A stretch of DNA of 64,000 nt. It comes from Acidovorax sp. NCPPB 4044. GTDB taxonomy: Bacteria; Pseudomonadota; Gammaproteobacteria; Burkholderiales; Burkholderiaceae_C. The stretch lies in assembly GCF_028069655.1 (NCBI RefSeq), contig NZ_JAMCOS010000001.1:4308001-4372000 (forward strand), written 5' to 3'. Each line of letters begins with the position of its first letter. Position 1 is the first letter of the stretch. Below, piece after piece: positions 10,382-19,889 of the stretch. The translations under genes and the position numbers were made by a program. Under the pieces are notes generated by a model. It was not told where the DNA came from. It was given only the letters and a program-made list of their open reading frames with translations, and did no database searches.

Positions 10382-11962
10382 ATGCATTCCCCCCTCCAAA
10401 ACTTTTCGATCGGCACGCGCCTGGCCATGGCCTTCGCGGCGCTCATCCTGCTCACCGTGACCATCCTGGCCGTGGGCATCTGGCGGCTCCAGTCCGTCGC
10501 CACCGAGACCGATGCCATGATGGCCCGGCCCCTCACCAAGGAGCGGCTCGTCTCGGACTGGTACCGCACCATCCACACCAGCGTGCGCCGCACCACGGCG
10601 GTGGCCAAGAGCGCCGACCCATCGCTCGCCGCCTTCTTCGCCGACGAGAACACGCAGGCGTCCCGCATGTCCTCCGAGCAGCAGAAGCAGCTCGAATCGC
10701 TGCTGGAAACGCCCGAGGAGAAAGCGCTCTTCGCCACGCTCTCGCAGGCCCGCCAGCAGTACATCGCCGCGCGCGACGCCGTCAGCAAGGCGAAAGCCGA
10801 AGGCCGCGCCGAGGAGGCCGAGCGCATCTTCAACCAGGATTTCCGCGGTGCCGGCGTGCGCTACCTCGACAGCCTGCAGGCGCTGCTGGACCAGCAGCGC
10901 GCCAGCATCAACGGCACGGCCGACGCGATCCGGGCCGACTATGCGCGCGGCCGCACGCAGATGGTCGTGCTGGGCGTGGTGGCGGTGCTCACCGCCGTGG
11001 CGCTGGCCGTGCTGATCACGCGCGGCATCACCCGGCCGCTCGCGCGCGCCGTGCAGGTGGCGGAGACGGTGGCCGCGGGCGACCTCACGCACCGCGTGGG
11101 CCCCACGCCCGGCGACGAAACCGGGCAACTGCTGCGCGCGCTCGATGCCATGGGCGAGCAGTTGCGCACCACCGTGGGCCAGGTGCGCCACGGCGCGGAG
11201 GGCATCGCCTCCGCCTCCAGCGAGATCGCGAGCGGCAACCTCGACCTCTCCAGCCGCACCGAGGAGCAGGCCAGCGCGCTGCAGCAGACGGCCGCGTCGA
11301 TGGAGCAGATGACCTCCACCGTGCGCCAGAACGCCGACAACGCGCGCCAGGCCCACCAGCTCGCGCAGGCCGCCTCGGGCATGGCCCTGCGCGGCGGCGA
11401 GGTGGTCGGCAACGTGGTGGACACGATGGGCGGCATCCACACCTCCTCGCGCAAGATCGTGGACATCATCGGCGTCATCGACTCCATCGCCTTCCAGACC
11501 AACATCCTCGCCCTCAACGCCGCCGTCGAGGCCGCCCGCGCCGGCGAGCAGGGCCGCGGCTTCGCCGTCGTCGCCGCCGAGGTCCGCACCCTCGCCCAGC
11601 GCTCCGCCTCCGCCGCCAAGGAGATCAAGGGCCTCATCGACGATTCGGTGCACCGCGTGGACGCCGGCAACCGCCTCGTGGAAGAGGCCGGCTCGGTGAT
11701 CCGCGAAGTGGTCGAGGGCGTGCGCCGCGTGACCGACATCGTGGGCGAGATCAGCGCCGCGAGCCAGGAACAGACCACCGGGCTGGAGCAGGTGAACCAG
11801 GCCGTCTCGCAGATGGACCTCGTCACCCAGCAGAACGCTGCGCTGGTCGAGGAGGCCGCTGCCGCCACCGGCTCGCTGGAAGCCCAGGCCGCCCAGCTCG
11901 TGCGCGCCGTCGCCGTGTTCCAGCTCCAGGCCGGCGCCGGTACCCGCGCGCTGCCGGCCTGA
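10382..11962 (+). CDS. Methyl-accepting chemotaxis protein
   Basis: Inner-membrane chemoreceptor of 526 residues. TM1 is about residues 12-32, followed by a periplasmic helical sensor (33-190). TM2 is about 194-214, followed by a HAMP domain (about 215-268) and a long cytoplasmic signalling coiled coil. The hairpin tip ([20 protein letters not shown] and onward) lies near residues 373-405. Methylation-type helices flank it, including [15 protein letters not shown] near residue 293. No C-terminal CheR-tethering pentapeptide is present. The start at 10382 puts TM1 correctly near the N-terminus; an in-frame ATG 54 bases upstream is possible. A dispersed repeat begins 8 bases after the stop. Confidence 0.95.
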   Translation: MHSPLQNFSIGTRLAMAFAALILLTVTILAVGIWRLQSVATETDAMMARPLTKERLVSDWYRTIHTSVRRTTAVAKSADPSLAAFFADENTQASRMSSEQQKQLESLLETPEEKALFATLSQARQQYIAARDAVSKAKAEGRAEEAERIFNQDFRGAGVRYLDSLQALLDQQRASINGTADAIRADYARGRTQMVVLGVVAVLTAVALAVLITRGITRPLARAVQVAETVAAGDLTHRVGPTPGDETGQLLRALDAMGEQLRTTVGQVRHGAEGIASASSEIASGNLDLSSRTEEQASALQQTAASMEQMTSTVRQNADNARQAHQLAQAASGMALRGGEVVGNVVDTMGGIHTSSRKIVDIIGVIDSIAFQTNILALNAAVEAARAGEQGRGFAVVAAEVRTLAQRSASAAKEIKGLIDDSVHRVDAGNRLVEEAGSVIREVVEGVRRVTDIVGEISAASQEQTTGLEQVNQAVSQMDLVTQQNAALVEEAAAATGSLEAQAAQLVRAVAVFQLQAGAGTRALPA

Positions 11963-11969
11963 CCCAACA

Positions 11970-12014
11970 GCTATATTATTGATAGCAAACTATTGAATGG
12001 ATCCGGCGGCATGA
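11970..12014 (-). repeat. Dispersed hairpin repeat, copy 2
   Basis: Reads on the minus strand as catgccgccggatccattca followed by atagtttgctat and a shortened GCTAT/ATAGC hairpin. It sits immediately after the chemoreceptor stop codon. It is nearly identical to copy 3 over its conserved part. Confidence 0.8.
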
Positions 12015-12099
12015 AGGTCTTTTGATGCCTGAAACGCCCCTGTAGGGGCTGCCGGCGCCTACACTGGCCCACCCGCGCATCCTCGGCCTGCCAGCCCCC

Positions 12100-12366
12100 A
12101 TGCAAGACACCTTCCCGCCCGCACCGGCGCCCGCCATCCCCGAGCCCGACCCGGCGGTGCGCTGCCCCGTCTGCGGCCGCGCCAACACCTGCGCCATGGC
12201 GGCGGGCCTGCCGCCCCAGGACTGCTGGTGCATGGACGTGCGGGTGCCGCCGCAGGCGCTGGCGCGCATCCCGCCCGGGCAGCGCGACCGTGCGTGCCTG
12301 TGCCCGGCCTGCGCCGCGGAATTGCCGCCGCCCGAGGCCCCGCGGCCGGGTTCCGCGCCGATATGA
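12100..12366 (+). CDS. Cysteine-rich CWC family protein
   Basis: Small protein of 88 residues with a Cys-rich zinc-ribbon-like core: CPVCGRANTC, then CWC and CLCPAC. The CWC triplet names the family, and the Cys spacing suggests a metal site. Its function is unknown. The N-terminal 18 residues and the C-terminal tail are Pro-rich. The tautomerase gene follows 45 bases downstream on the same strand. Confidence 0.8.
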   Translation: MQDTFPPAPAPAIPEPDPAVRCPVCGRANTCAMAAGLPPQDCWCMDVRVPPQALARIPPGQRDRACLCPACAAELPPPEAPRPGSAPI

Positions 12367-12411
12367 TGGCCGCTTCCCTCCCATCCCCCAGCCGCTGAAG
12401 GACCCCGATCC

Positions 12412-12600
12412 ATGCCCACGTACCACATCGAAATGATGGAAGGCCGCACCGTCGAGCAGAAGAAGAAGCTCGTGGAAGAAATCACCCGCGTCTCCGTCGA
12501 GATCCTCGGCGGCTCGCCCGAATCCGTGGACATCCTCATCACCGACGTGAAGCGCGAGAACTGGGCCACGGGCGGCAAGCTCTGGTCGGAACGCACCTGA
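12412..12600 (+). CDS. 4-oxalocrotonate tautomerase family enzyme
   Basis: Small tautomerase-superfamily enzyme of 62 residues, the typical monomer length for proteins that assemble as hexamers. The catalytic residue is Pro2, which becomes Pro1 after Met removal (MPTYHIEMMEGRT). The beta-alpha-beta pattern EGRTVEQKKKLVEEIT and the ITDVKRENWATGG segment are typical. The physiological substrate is unknown; no catechol meta-cleavage genes are nearby. An AAGGA-type ribosome site lies just upstream. Confidence 0.92.
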   Translation: MPTYHIEMMEGRTVEQKKKLVEEITRVSVEILGGSPESVDILITDVKRENWATGGKLWSERT

Positions 12601-12682
12601 GCGCCCGCCGGCCGGCCCGGCCCGGGGACGCGCCCCTTTCGCTGCGTTCCCCACCCGCCTCTGCACCCGCATTCCCCACACG

Positions 12683-14155
12683 ATGAGCACGCCCCCCGCC
12701 GCGCCCCGTCCCGGCTCCGCAGCCCTACTGCGCGAGCGCTACGGCGAGCGCTACCGGTGGCTGCTGCTGCTCTCGGTGATGGTCGGCACGATGGCGTCGA
12801 TCATGTCGTCCACCATCGTGAACGTGGCCATCCCCGACATGAGCCACCACTTCACGCTCGGGCAGGAGCGCGCGCAGTGGGTGACCTCGGGCTTCATGGT
12901 GGCCACCACCGTGGCCATGCTCACCACACCCTGGCTGCTGGCGCGCTACGGCTACCGCGCCACCTACGTGGGCGCCATGGTGCTGCTGCTGGCCGGCGGC
13001 ATCGGCGGCGGCCTGGCAAGCCACTACGGCCTCGTGCTGGCGGCGCGCGTCGTCGAGGGCCTGGCGGCCGGCGTCGTGCAGCCCATCCCGGCCGTCATCA
13101 TCCTGCACGCCTTCCAGCCCCACGAACAGGGCCGCGCGAGCGGCATCTTCGGCATGGGCGTGGTGCTGGCGCCGGCCATCGGGCCCAGCGTGGGCGGCCT
13201 GCTGGTGGACTGGTTCGGCTGGCGCTCGATCTTCTTCATGGTGGTGCCGTTCTGCCTCGCCTCCATCGCCCTGGCCTACCGCTACGTGCCCGTGAGCAGC
13301 CCCGGCGGCGTGGCGGCAGACCGTGCGGGCGCCTCGCTCGACTGGGTGGGCCTGCTGCTCGGCGCGGTGGGCACGCTCTGCCTGCTGAACGGCCTGGTCT
13401 CGCTGCACAGCGGCCCCGCGCTGGAATCGGGCCTGCTGCTGCTGGCCGCGCTGGCATCGCTGGCCGCCTTCATCGCCTGGGAGCGGCGGCTGATCGCGCG
13501 CGGCGCGCGCCCGCTCATGGACCTGCGCCTCTTCGAGGTGCGGCAGTTCGCGATGGGCAGCGTGGTCGCGTTCATCTACGGCACCGCGCTCTTCGGCTCC
13601 ACCTACCTGCTGCCCGTGTTCATGCAGCTGGGCCTGCAGCTCTCGGCCTCGCACGTGGGCACGCTCATGCTGCCGGCCGGCCTCGTGCTCGCGGCCACCA
13701 TCCCCATCGTCGGGCGCATGGCCGACCGCCAGCCCACGCACGTGCTGGTGGGCACCGGGCTCGCGCTGCTCGCGCTCTCGTTCGGGCTGATGGTGTTCGT
13801 GGGTCTGCACACGGCGCTCTGGATGCTCGTGGCCTTCGCGGTGCTGGGGCGCATCGGCCTGGGGTTCATCCTGCCCTCGCTCAACCTCGGCGCCATGCGG
13901 CCGCTGGACAAGTCGCTCATCTCGCAGGGATCGAGCGCCATCAGCTTCGTGCGCATGCTGGGCGGCGCGGCCGGCGTGAGCCTGTGCGGCATCGTGCTGG
14001 AGTGGCGCATCGCCGCGCACGGCGACTCGCTGCAGAACGCTGCCAGCAGCCCGGCGCGCATCGCCGCCTTCGGAGACACCTTCCTGCTGCTCACGGGCCT
14101 GTGCCTGCTGGCGCTCGTGGCCGCGTGGCAGCTGCGCGCGCCGCGGCGCGGCTGA
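12683..14155 (+). CDS. MFS exporter, DHA2 (EmrB/QacA-like) family
   Basis: Proton-driven drug exporter of 490 residues with about 14 membrane helices, the hallmark of the DHA2 branch. Helix 1 begins near residue 30 (SVMVGTMASIMSSTIVNVA), with the family's PDMSHHF loop just after it. Motif C-like GMGVVLAPAIGPSVGG is near residue 155. No periplasmic adaptor (EmrA) gene is adjacent, so it may act alone. Substrate unknown. The amidotransferase gene follows 57 bases downstream. Confidence 0.92.
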   Translation: MSTPPAAPRPGSAALLRERYGERYRWLLLLSVMVGTMASIMSSTIVNVAIPDMSHHFTLGQERAQWVTSGFMVATTVAMLTTPWLLARYGYRATYVGAMVLLLAGGIGGGLASHYGLVLAARVVEGLAAGVVQPIPAVIILHAFQPHEQGRASGIFGMGVVLAPAIGPSVGGLLVDWFGWRSIFFMVVPFCLASIALAYRYVPVSSPGGVAADRAGASLDWVGLLLGAVGTLCLLNGLVSLHSGPALESGLLLLAALASLAAFIAWERRLIARGARPLMDLRLFEVRQFAMGSVVAFIYGTALFGSTYLLPVFMQLGLQLSASHVGTLMLPAGLVLAATIPIVGRMADRQPTHVLVGTGLALLALSFGLMVFVGLHTALWMLVAFAVLGRIGLGFILPSLNLGAMRPLDKSLISQGSSAISFVRMLGGAAGVSLCGIVLEWRIAAHGDSLQNAASSPARIAAFGDTFLLLTGLCLLALVAAWQLRAPRRG

Positions 14156-14212
14156 CGGCGGCGCCCTCGGCTTTCTCCCTCTTTTCTTCTCAGCCTCCTC
14201 CTTCGCTCCACC

Positions 14213-14980
14213 ATGTGCCAGCTGCTCGGAATGAATGCCAACACGCCCACGGACGTGACCTTCAGCTTCACGGGCTTCGCGCAGCGCGGCGGCCGCACGG
14301 GCGACCATTCCGACGGCTGGGGCATCGCGTTCTTCGAGGACCGCGGGCTGCGCCATTTCGTGGACCATGAGCGCGCCGTCGATTCGCCGGTGGCCGAGCT
14401 GATCCGCCGCTACCCGATCCGCAGCCGCAACGTCATCGCCCACATCCGCAAGGCCACGCAGGGCAGCGTGGCGCTGCAGAACTGCCACCCGTTCGTGCGC
14501 GAACTCTGGGGCCGCTACTGGGTGTTCGCGCACAACGGCGACCTGAAGGACTTCCGCCCGCGCCTGCACGCGCATTTCCACCCCGTGGGCACCACCGACA
14601 GCGAGCATGCGTTCTGCTGGATCATGCAGGAGCTGTCCAAGTCCCACGCGGCGGTGCCCAGCGTCGAGGAACTCACGCTCACGCTGCGCGAGCTGGCCGC
14701 GCACATCGCGCCGCACGGCACGTTCAACTTCCTGCTCTCCAACGGGCAGGCGCTGTGGGCGCACGCCTCCACCCACCTCTACTACATCGAGCGCCGCCAT
14801 CCGTTCTCGCAGGCTCGCCTGTGCGACGAGGACCTGCGCATCGACTTTTCCGCGCACACCACGCCGCAGGACAAGGTCGCCGTGGTCGTGACGGCGCCGC
14901 TCACGAGCGACGAGACCTGGACGGCGTTCCGCAGCGGCGAACTCAAGGTGTTCGTGGACGGCGCCTGCAGCCCGGCCTGA
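14213..14980 (+). CDS. Class II glutamine amidotransferase (YafJ-like)
   Basis: Ntn-hydrolase of 255 residues, the length of the stand-alone YafJ-type amidotransferases. The nucleophile is Cys2 (MCQLLGMN), exposed after Met removal. Other family segments are GFAQRGGRTGDHSDGWGIAF, NVIAHIRKAT, NCHPFVREL and FAHNGDL. It would release ammonia from glutamine, but the acceptor for this group is not known. It runs in the same direction as the MFS gene, with no functional link evident. Confidence 0.93.
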   Translation: MCQLLGMNANTPTDVTFSFTGFAQRGGRTGDHSDGWGIAFFEDRGLRHFVDHERAVDSPVAELIRRYPIRSRNVIAHIRKATQGSVALQNCHPFVRELWGRYWVFAHNGDLKDFRPRLHAHFHPVGTTDSEHAFCWIMQELSKSHAAVPSVEELTLTLRELAAHIAPHGTFNFLLSNGQALWAHASTHLYYIERRHPFSQARLCDEDLRIDFSAHTTPQDKVAVVVTAPLTSDETWTAFRSGELKVFVDGACSPA

Positions 14981-15013
14981 AGCGCGGGTCGCACCCGCGA
15001 AAACAGCGGCGGC

Positions 15014-15178
15014 TCAGCCCAGCGGCTTCCAGACCGGGGGCTCGGGCTCGGGGTAGCACGGGGCCTGCGCGCCGGGCCGCAGCATGGCCTCGCGCTGCCT
15101 GCGCCGCTTGAGATCGCGCGGTTTCGCGGCCACCCGTCCAGACGCGAGATCGGGCCAGTGGCGGTGGGACTTGGACAT
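15014..15178 (-). CDS. Small basic hypothetical protein
   Basis: Possible gene of 54 residues starting at the ATG at 15178. An ACGAGG ribosome-binding sequence sits at good spacing. The product is very basic at its centre (KPRDLKRRRQRE) and Pro-rich at its C-terminus. It has no membrane segment and I do not recognise it. It is convergent with the amidotransferase gene. The good ribosome site is the main support; an upstream in-frame start at 15223 is less likely. Confidence 0.45.
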   Translation of the reverse strand: MSKSHRHWPDLASGRVAAKPRDLKRRRQREAMLRPGAQAPCYPEPEPPVWKPLG

Positions 15179-15472
15179 GGGCACCTCGTTGCAAATGGCT
15201 GCTGGGACGCCCCATTGGGGCACCGCTCGCCCGCCCCCGCCCGTCGGACGGGAACGCGTCGCGGCACCCGATGGCGCCCACAGCCGCGCCCGCAGGCCTG
15301 CGCCCGCACGGCTTGATGTAAGTCAAGGCGCACCCGGCATGTAGGCCGTGGACCGGGCATCGGCTGACACGCCCACGGTCCGAAGACCGGCGCAGGCCGC
15401 GCGGCCCGGGCGATACAACGGACGGAGCGGGCCACCCGGCACGCACCACACCCCATCCGAAGGAGAACAACC

Positions 15473-15838
15473 ATGCAACCCGAAACGCCCCCCGCATCCC
15501 ACGGCATCCGCACCGAGGAAGACGGTGTCGAACACGTCCCCGGCTACGGCGTCCCCTCGCAGGACCCGCGGCCCGCGGCACAGATCCAGCTCGCGCCGGA
15601 GGAAGCGGAGCGCGAATCCCGGTCCGTCCTCATGGGCGGCGGCGTGATGGCCGGGGCGGCCACCGGCGCCGCGGTCGGCGTGGCCGTGGCAGGCCCGATC
15701 GGCGTGGTGGTCGGCGGCGCCGTGGGCGGCGTGGCCGGCGCATTCGGCGGAGCGGCCGCCGGCAAGGCGATAGGCACGGACGATCCGGCCCCTGCCACAC
15801 CACCGGGCGTTGGCGAAGACGTCCCGCCACGCCAATGA
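15473..15838 (+). CDS. Glycine-zipper membrane protein
   Basis: Hypothetical protein of 121 residues with a clear GAAGGAGA ribosome site. The N-terminal 45 residues are polar. Residues about 52-102 form a Gly/Ala/Val-rich double membrane segment with repeated GxxxG spacing, typical of glycine-zipper proteins, and the tail is Pro-rich. There is no signal peptide. Related small proteins are often stress-induced envelope proteins, but nothing here proves that role. It converges on the SDR gene at 15864. Confidence 0.75.
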   Translation: MQPETPPASHGIRTEEDGVEHVPGYGVPSQDPRPAAQIQLAPEEAERESRSVLMGGGVMAGAATGAAVGVAVAGPIGVVVGGAVGGVAGAFGGAAAGKAIGTDDPAPATPPGVGEDVPPRQ

Positions 15839-15863
15839 CGGACCCAGCGGGGGTGCAGGGCCG

Positions 15864-16670
15864 TCAGCCCAGACCCAGCTTTTTCCTGAGACTGGAATCG
15901 ACCGGGCCGGAGGGCATGAACCGCCGCAGCCTGCTCAAAAGAGCGGCCTGCCCCGCAGGGGCATGGCGCATGCGCCAGGGGCCGAGCGCCGCCTCCACGA
16001 TGGCCTCTGCGACGCCCTTGGGTTCGGCCGCGCCGTTCACGCTCTCGGCCACCGCGCGCGCGACCACCTGTCGCTCGCGGTCATACGCCGCAATGGTCGC
16101 CGCTGCCTGGGGGGAGTTGGCATCCAGGCGCGTCTTTGTATAGAACGGCTGCACCAGCGCGACGCGGATGCCGAACTGCCGCACCTCGTGGTCCAGCGTT
16201 TCCGACAGGCCCTCGACCGCATGCTTGGAGGCCGAGTACAGGCCCATGTAGGGGGCCGGCAGAAATCCGAGCACGGAACTCACGTTGACGATGCGTCCGC
16301 CGTGCTGAGCGCGCATGTGCGGCAGCACCGCCTGCGCCGTGCGCAGCAGGCCGAACAGGTTGGTGTCGAACAGCGAACGGGCCTCCTCGAGGTTGGTCTC
16401 CTCCACCGCGCCCAGCAGGTTGACGCCGGCGTTGTTGACCAGCACGTCGATCCGCCCCGCACGGTCGATGACGGCCCCGATCCCGTCGCGAACCGATGCC
16501 TCCTGCCGGATATCCATTTCGAACAGCTCGACACCCTGCAGCGGCACCGCACCGGCCAGGCGCCGGACCGAACCGAACACCCGGCACCCGCGTGCGGCGA
16601 ACGAAAGTGCTGCGGCACGGCCGATGCCCGAAGAGACGCCGGTCACCACCACGACTTCTGGTTTTTTCAT
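15864..16670 (-). CDS. Short-chain dehydrogenase/reductase
   Basis: NAD(P)-dependent classical SDR of 268 residues. The cofactor motif TGVSSGIG is at residues 10-17, NNAG at 79-82, the catalytic Ser at 131/132 and YSASK (Tyr145, Lys149) follows. The substrate is unknown. It is the last gene in the direction of the RND pump operon, 150 bases after the pump gene, so it may be co-expressed with the efflux system; that is inference. Confidence 0.93.
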   Translation of the reverse strand: MKKPEVVVVTGVSSGIGRAAALSFAARGCRVFGSVRRLAGAVPLQGVELFEMDIRQEASVRDGIGAVIDRAGRIDVLVNNAGVNLLGAVEETNLEEARSLFDTNLFGLLRTAQAVLPHMRAQHGGRIVNVSSVLGFLPAPYMGLYSASKHAVEGLSETLDHEVRQFGIRVALVQPFYTKTRLDANSPQAAATIAAYDRERQVVARAVAESVNGAAEPKGVAEAIVEAALGPWRMRHAPAGQAALLSRLRRFMPSGPVDSSLRKKLGLG

Positions 16671-16820
16671 CGCTCGGATCCTTCTTCCATGTACGTAGGG
16701 AAATCTGCAGAGAGGCGCCGCAATGGGGCCTCGCCTGCGGGTTGAAAACCCCGCGAACGCACCGCCGGGGGCTTCGGCGAAAAGCCCTGTGGTTCTGCGT
16801 TGGCGGGGGGTGGGCGGCGC

Positions 16821-19800
16821 CTACGCCGGGCGGGCGGCTGGCCGGATGCGGAACCAGATGGCGTACATGGCCGGCAGGAACACGAGCGTGAGCACGGTGC
16901 CAGCCAGGGTCCCGCCGATCAGCGTGTAGGCCAGCGTTCCCCAGAACACCGAATGGGTCAGCGGAATGAAGGCGAGGATCGCGGCCAGCGCCGTCAGGAT
17001 CACGGGGCGGGCCCGCTGGACCGTGGCCTCCACCACCGCGTGGAACGGGTCCAGCCCCTCCTGCTCGTTGTGCTGTATCTGCCCGATCAGGATCAGCGTG
17101 TTGCGCATCAGGATGCCCGACAGCGCGATCAGCCCGACCAGCGCGTTGATGCCGAAGGGCTGCTGGAACAGGATCAGCGTGGGCACCACGCCGATGAGCC
17201 CCAATGGGCTGGTCAGGAACACCATGACCATCGCCGACATCGACCGCACCTGCAGGATGATGATGATCAGCGTGACCGCGATCATGATCGGGAAGAGCGG
17301 CAGCATCGCCGCCATCGCCTTGCCGGATTCCTCGATGGAGCCCGCCTCGTCGATGCGGTAGCCCGCCGGCAAGGCCTCCCTGATGGGTTGCAGTTGCCGG
17401 GTGATGGCGGTCGACACATCGGGCGGCTGGAGCTGGTCGTCGATGTCCCCGCGGACGGTGATGGTCGGCACGCGGTCGCGGCGGCGCATGATGGGCTCTT
17501 CCATCTGCACCGAGAGCTCGCCCAATTGCGACAGCGGCACGCGCTGGCCGGTGGCGGTGGCGAGCGTGAAGTCGCCGATCTTCGCCACGTCGAGCCGCGT
17601 CTCGCCCGCGGACCGCGCCACCACCTGCACCGTACGGATGTCTTCGCGCACGGTGGTGACGGGCACACCGCTCAGCAGGAACTGCAGTTGCTGCGCGACG
17701 TTGGAGGATGTCAGGCCGAGGGCCTGCAGCCGGTCCTGGTCCAGGGTGAAGCGCAGCGCGGGAGTCCGCACCCCCCAGTCGGAGTTCACTGTCCGCACCA
17801 TCGGGCTGTCGTGCATCACCTTCTGCACCTGGCTGGCGATCACCCGCAGTTGCTCCGGATCGGGGCCGGAGATGCGGTACGCCACGGGAAAGGGCGAGTA
17901 CGGCCCGAACACGATCTGCGTGGCCCGCAACTGCGCCTCCGGCGCCAGGCCCTGTGCCACCGCCTCGCGGAACCGCAGCTTGAGCGCGTCGCGCTGTTCC
18001 TGGCTCGCGGTGCGCACGACGATCTTGGCGAAGGACGGGTCGGGCAGCTCGGGCGAGATGGCCAGGAAGAAGCGCGGCGCACCCTGCCCGACATAGGCGG
18101 TCACGATCTCCGCCTCGGGCTGCCCGGCCAGCCAGGCCTCCACCTTGCGGGTGGTTTCGCTCGTCTGATCGATGGATGTGCCATAGGGCATCTGCACCTC
18201 GACCATCACCTCGGGCCGGTCGGAGATCGGGAAGAACTGCTTTTTCACGATGGACATGCCCAGCACCGCGGCCACCATGAGGCTTCCCACGGCCGCGGCA
18301 ACGGCCCATTTGCGGGCGATGACGCTTCCCAGCAACCGGCGGAAGCGCTCGTAGCGGGGCGTGCCGTACATCGCTGCATGCCCGCCCTCGACCTTTTTGA
18401 GATCGGGCAGCATCCTGACGCCCAGGTAGGGCGTGAACACCACGGCCACCACCCAGGACACGATGAGGGCGATGCCGACGATCCAGAACATGTTGCTGGT
18501 GTATTCGCCCGCGGTGGACCGTGCGAACCCGTTGGGCATGAAGCCCACCGCCGTGACCAGCGTGCCGGAGAGCATGGGCGCTGCCGTGTGGCTCCAGGCA
18601 TAGGCGGATGCGGCCACACGGTCGTAGCCCTCTTCCATCTTCACCACCATCATCTCGATTGCGATGATGGCGTCGTCCACCAGCAGGCCGAGCGCGAGGA
18701 TCAGCGAGCCGAGGGTGATGCGGTCGAAGTTCTTGCCCGTGGCGGCCATGACCACGAACACGGCCGCCAGCGTGAGCGGCACCGCGGCAGCCACCACCAC
18801 GCCCACCCGCCAGCCCATGCTGACGAAGCACACCACGAGCACGACCAGCAGTGCCGCCAGGAACTTGAGCATGAACTCGTCGACCGACGCGCTGATGTTC
18901 ACCGACTGGTCCGTCACCTTGCTGAGGCCGATGCCGAGCGGCATCTCCGTGTTGATGGCGCCCACTTCCTTGTCCAGTGCCTTGCCCAGATCGAGGCCGT
19001 TCCAGCCGTCGCGCATGATGACGCCGAGCAGCAGCGCAGGCTCTCCGCCGTTGCGGATGATGAAGGTGGACGGGTCCTCATAGCCGCGCCGGACGGTGGC
19101 GATGTCCGAGAGCTTGACCGTGCGGCCTTGCGCCACGATGGGCACATTGCGGATCTTCTGCAGTTCGTCGAAGGCGCCCTCGATGCGGATGAACACCTGC
19201 GGGCCGCGGGTTTCGACCGAGCCTGCGGGTGTCAGCGCGTTCTGGTTGTTCAGGGCCGTGAAAACATCCTGCGGGCCGATGCCGAGCGTGGCCAGCCGCT
19301 CGTGCGAAAACTCCACGAAGATCCGCTCGGACTGCTCGCCGACGATGTTGACCTTCTTGACCCCCGGCACATGCAGGAGCCGCTGGCGCAGCGCCTCGGC
19401 GTCGCGCACCAGCAACCGCGGCTCCTCGCCGCGCGCCTTGAGGGCGTAGATCGCGAAGGTCACGTCCGCGTATTCGTCGTTCACCATCGGGCCGATCACG
19501 CCCGCGGGAAGGGTCCTGGCCTCATCGCCGAGCTTCTTGCGCGCCTGGTAGAACTCGTCCTGCACTTCGCCGGGAGGTGTGGAATCGAGCAGGGTCAACG
19601 TGGTGAAGGCAAGCCCCGGCCGGACGAAGGTCTCCGTCCGGTCGTACCAGCGCAGTTCCTGCAGGCGCTTTTCCAGTTTTTCCGCGACCTGGTCCTGCAT
19701 CTCCTGCGCGGTCGCACCGGGCCAGGCCGTGATGATCGTCATCACCTTGACCGTGAAGGCCGGGTCTTCCGCCCGGCCCAGCTTCAGGAAAGCGAACACG

Positions 19801-19889
19801 CCGGTCAGGGAGATCAGAAGGATCAGGAACAGCGTGATGGAGCGCTCGCGGACCGCAAGCGCCGACAGGTTGAAGCGGCCCTCACCCAC
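16821..19889 (-). CDS. RND efflux transporter permease (locus 1)
   Basis: Inner-membrane proton/drug antiporter of 1,022 residues, the RND pump of a tripartite efflux complex. It has twelve expected membrane helices and two large periplasmic loops. The proton-relay motif GLLVDDAII lies in helix 4. The N-terminus (VRERSITLFLILLISLTGVFAF) and GRAEDPAFTVK resemble the TriC/VexF-like branch rather than classical AcrB, which starts FFIxRPIFA. Its start overlaps the end of the adaptor gene by 8 bases, so translation is coupled. Substrate unknown. Confidence 0.95.
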   Translation of the reverse strand: MGEGRFNLSALAVRERSITLFLILLISLTGVFAFLKLGRAEDPAFTVKVMTIITAWPGATAQEMQDQVAEKLEKRLQELRWYDRTETFVRPGLAFTTLTLLDSTPPGEVQDEFYQARKKLGDEARTLPAGVIGPMVNDEYADVTFAIYALKARGEEPRLLVRDAEALRQRLLHVPGVKKVNIVGEQSERIFVEFSHERLATLGIGPQDVFTALNNQNALTPAGSVETRGPQVFIRIEGAFDELQKIRNVPIVAQGRTVKLSDIATVRRGYEDPSTFIIRNGGEPALLLGVIMRDGWNGLDLGKALDKEVGAINTEMPLGIGLSKVTDQSVNISASVDEFMLKFLAALLVVLVVCFVSMGWRVGVVVAAAVPLTLAAVFVVMAATGKNFDRITLGSLILALGLLVDDAIIAIEMMVVKMEEGYDRVAASAYAWSHTAAPMLSGTLVTAVGFMPNGFARSTAGEYTSNMFWIVGIALIVSWVVAVVFTPYLGVRMLPDLKKVEGGHAAMYGTPRYERFRRLLGSVIARKWAVAAAVGSLMVAAVLGMSIVKKQFFPISDRPEVMVEVQMPYGTSIDQTSETTRKVEAWLAGQPEAEIVTAYVGQGAPRFFLAISPELPDPSFAKIVVRTASQEQRDALKLRFREAVAQGLAPEAQLRATQIVFGPYSPFPVAYRISGPDPEQLRVIASQVQKVMHDSPMVRTVNSDWGVRTPALRFTLDQDRLQALGLTSSNVAQQLQFLLSGVPVTTVREDIRTVQVVARSAGETRLDVAKIGDFTLATATGQRVPLSQLGELSVQMEEPIMRRRDRVPTITVRGDIDDQLQPPDVSTAITRQLQPIREALPAGYRIDEAGSIEESGKAMAAMLPLFPIMIAVTLIIIILQVRSMSAMVMVFLTSPLGLIGVVPTLILFQQPFGINALVGLIALSGILMRNTLILIGQIQHNEQEGLDPFHAVVEATVQRARPVILTALAAILAFIPLTHSVFWGTLAYTLIGGTLAGTVLTLVFLPAMYAIWFRIRPAARPA

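Noticed and set aside
12725..14857. 710-codon frame opposite the MFS and amidotransferase genes
   Set aside because: Spans two real genes on the other strand; His/Arg-rich with no domain.
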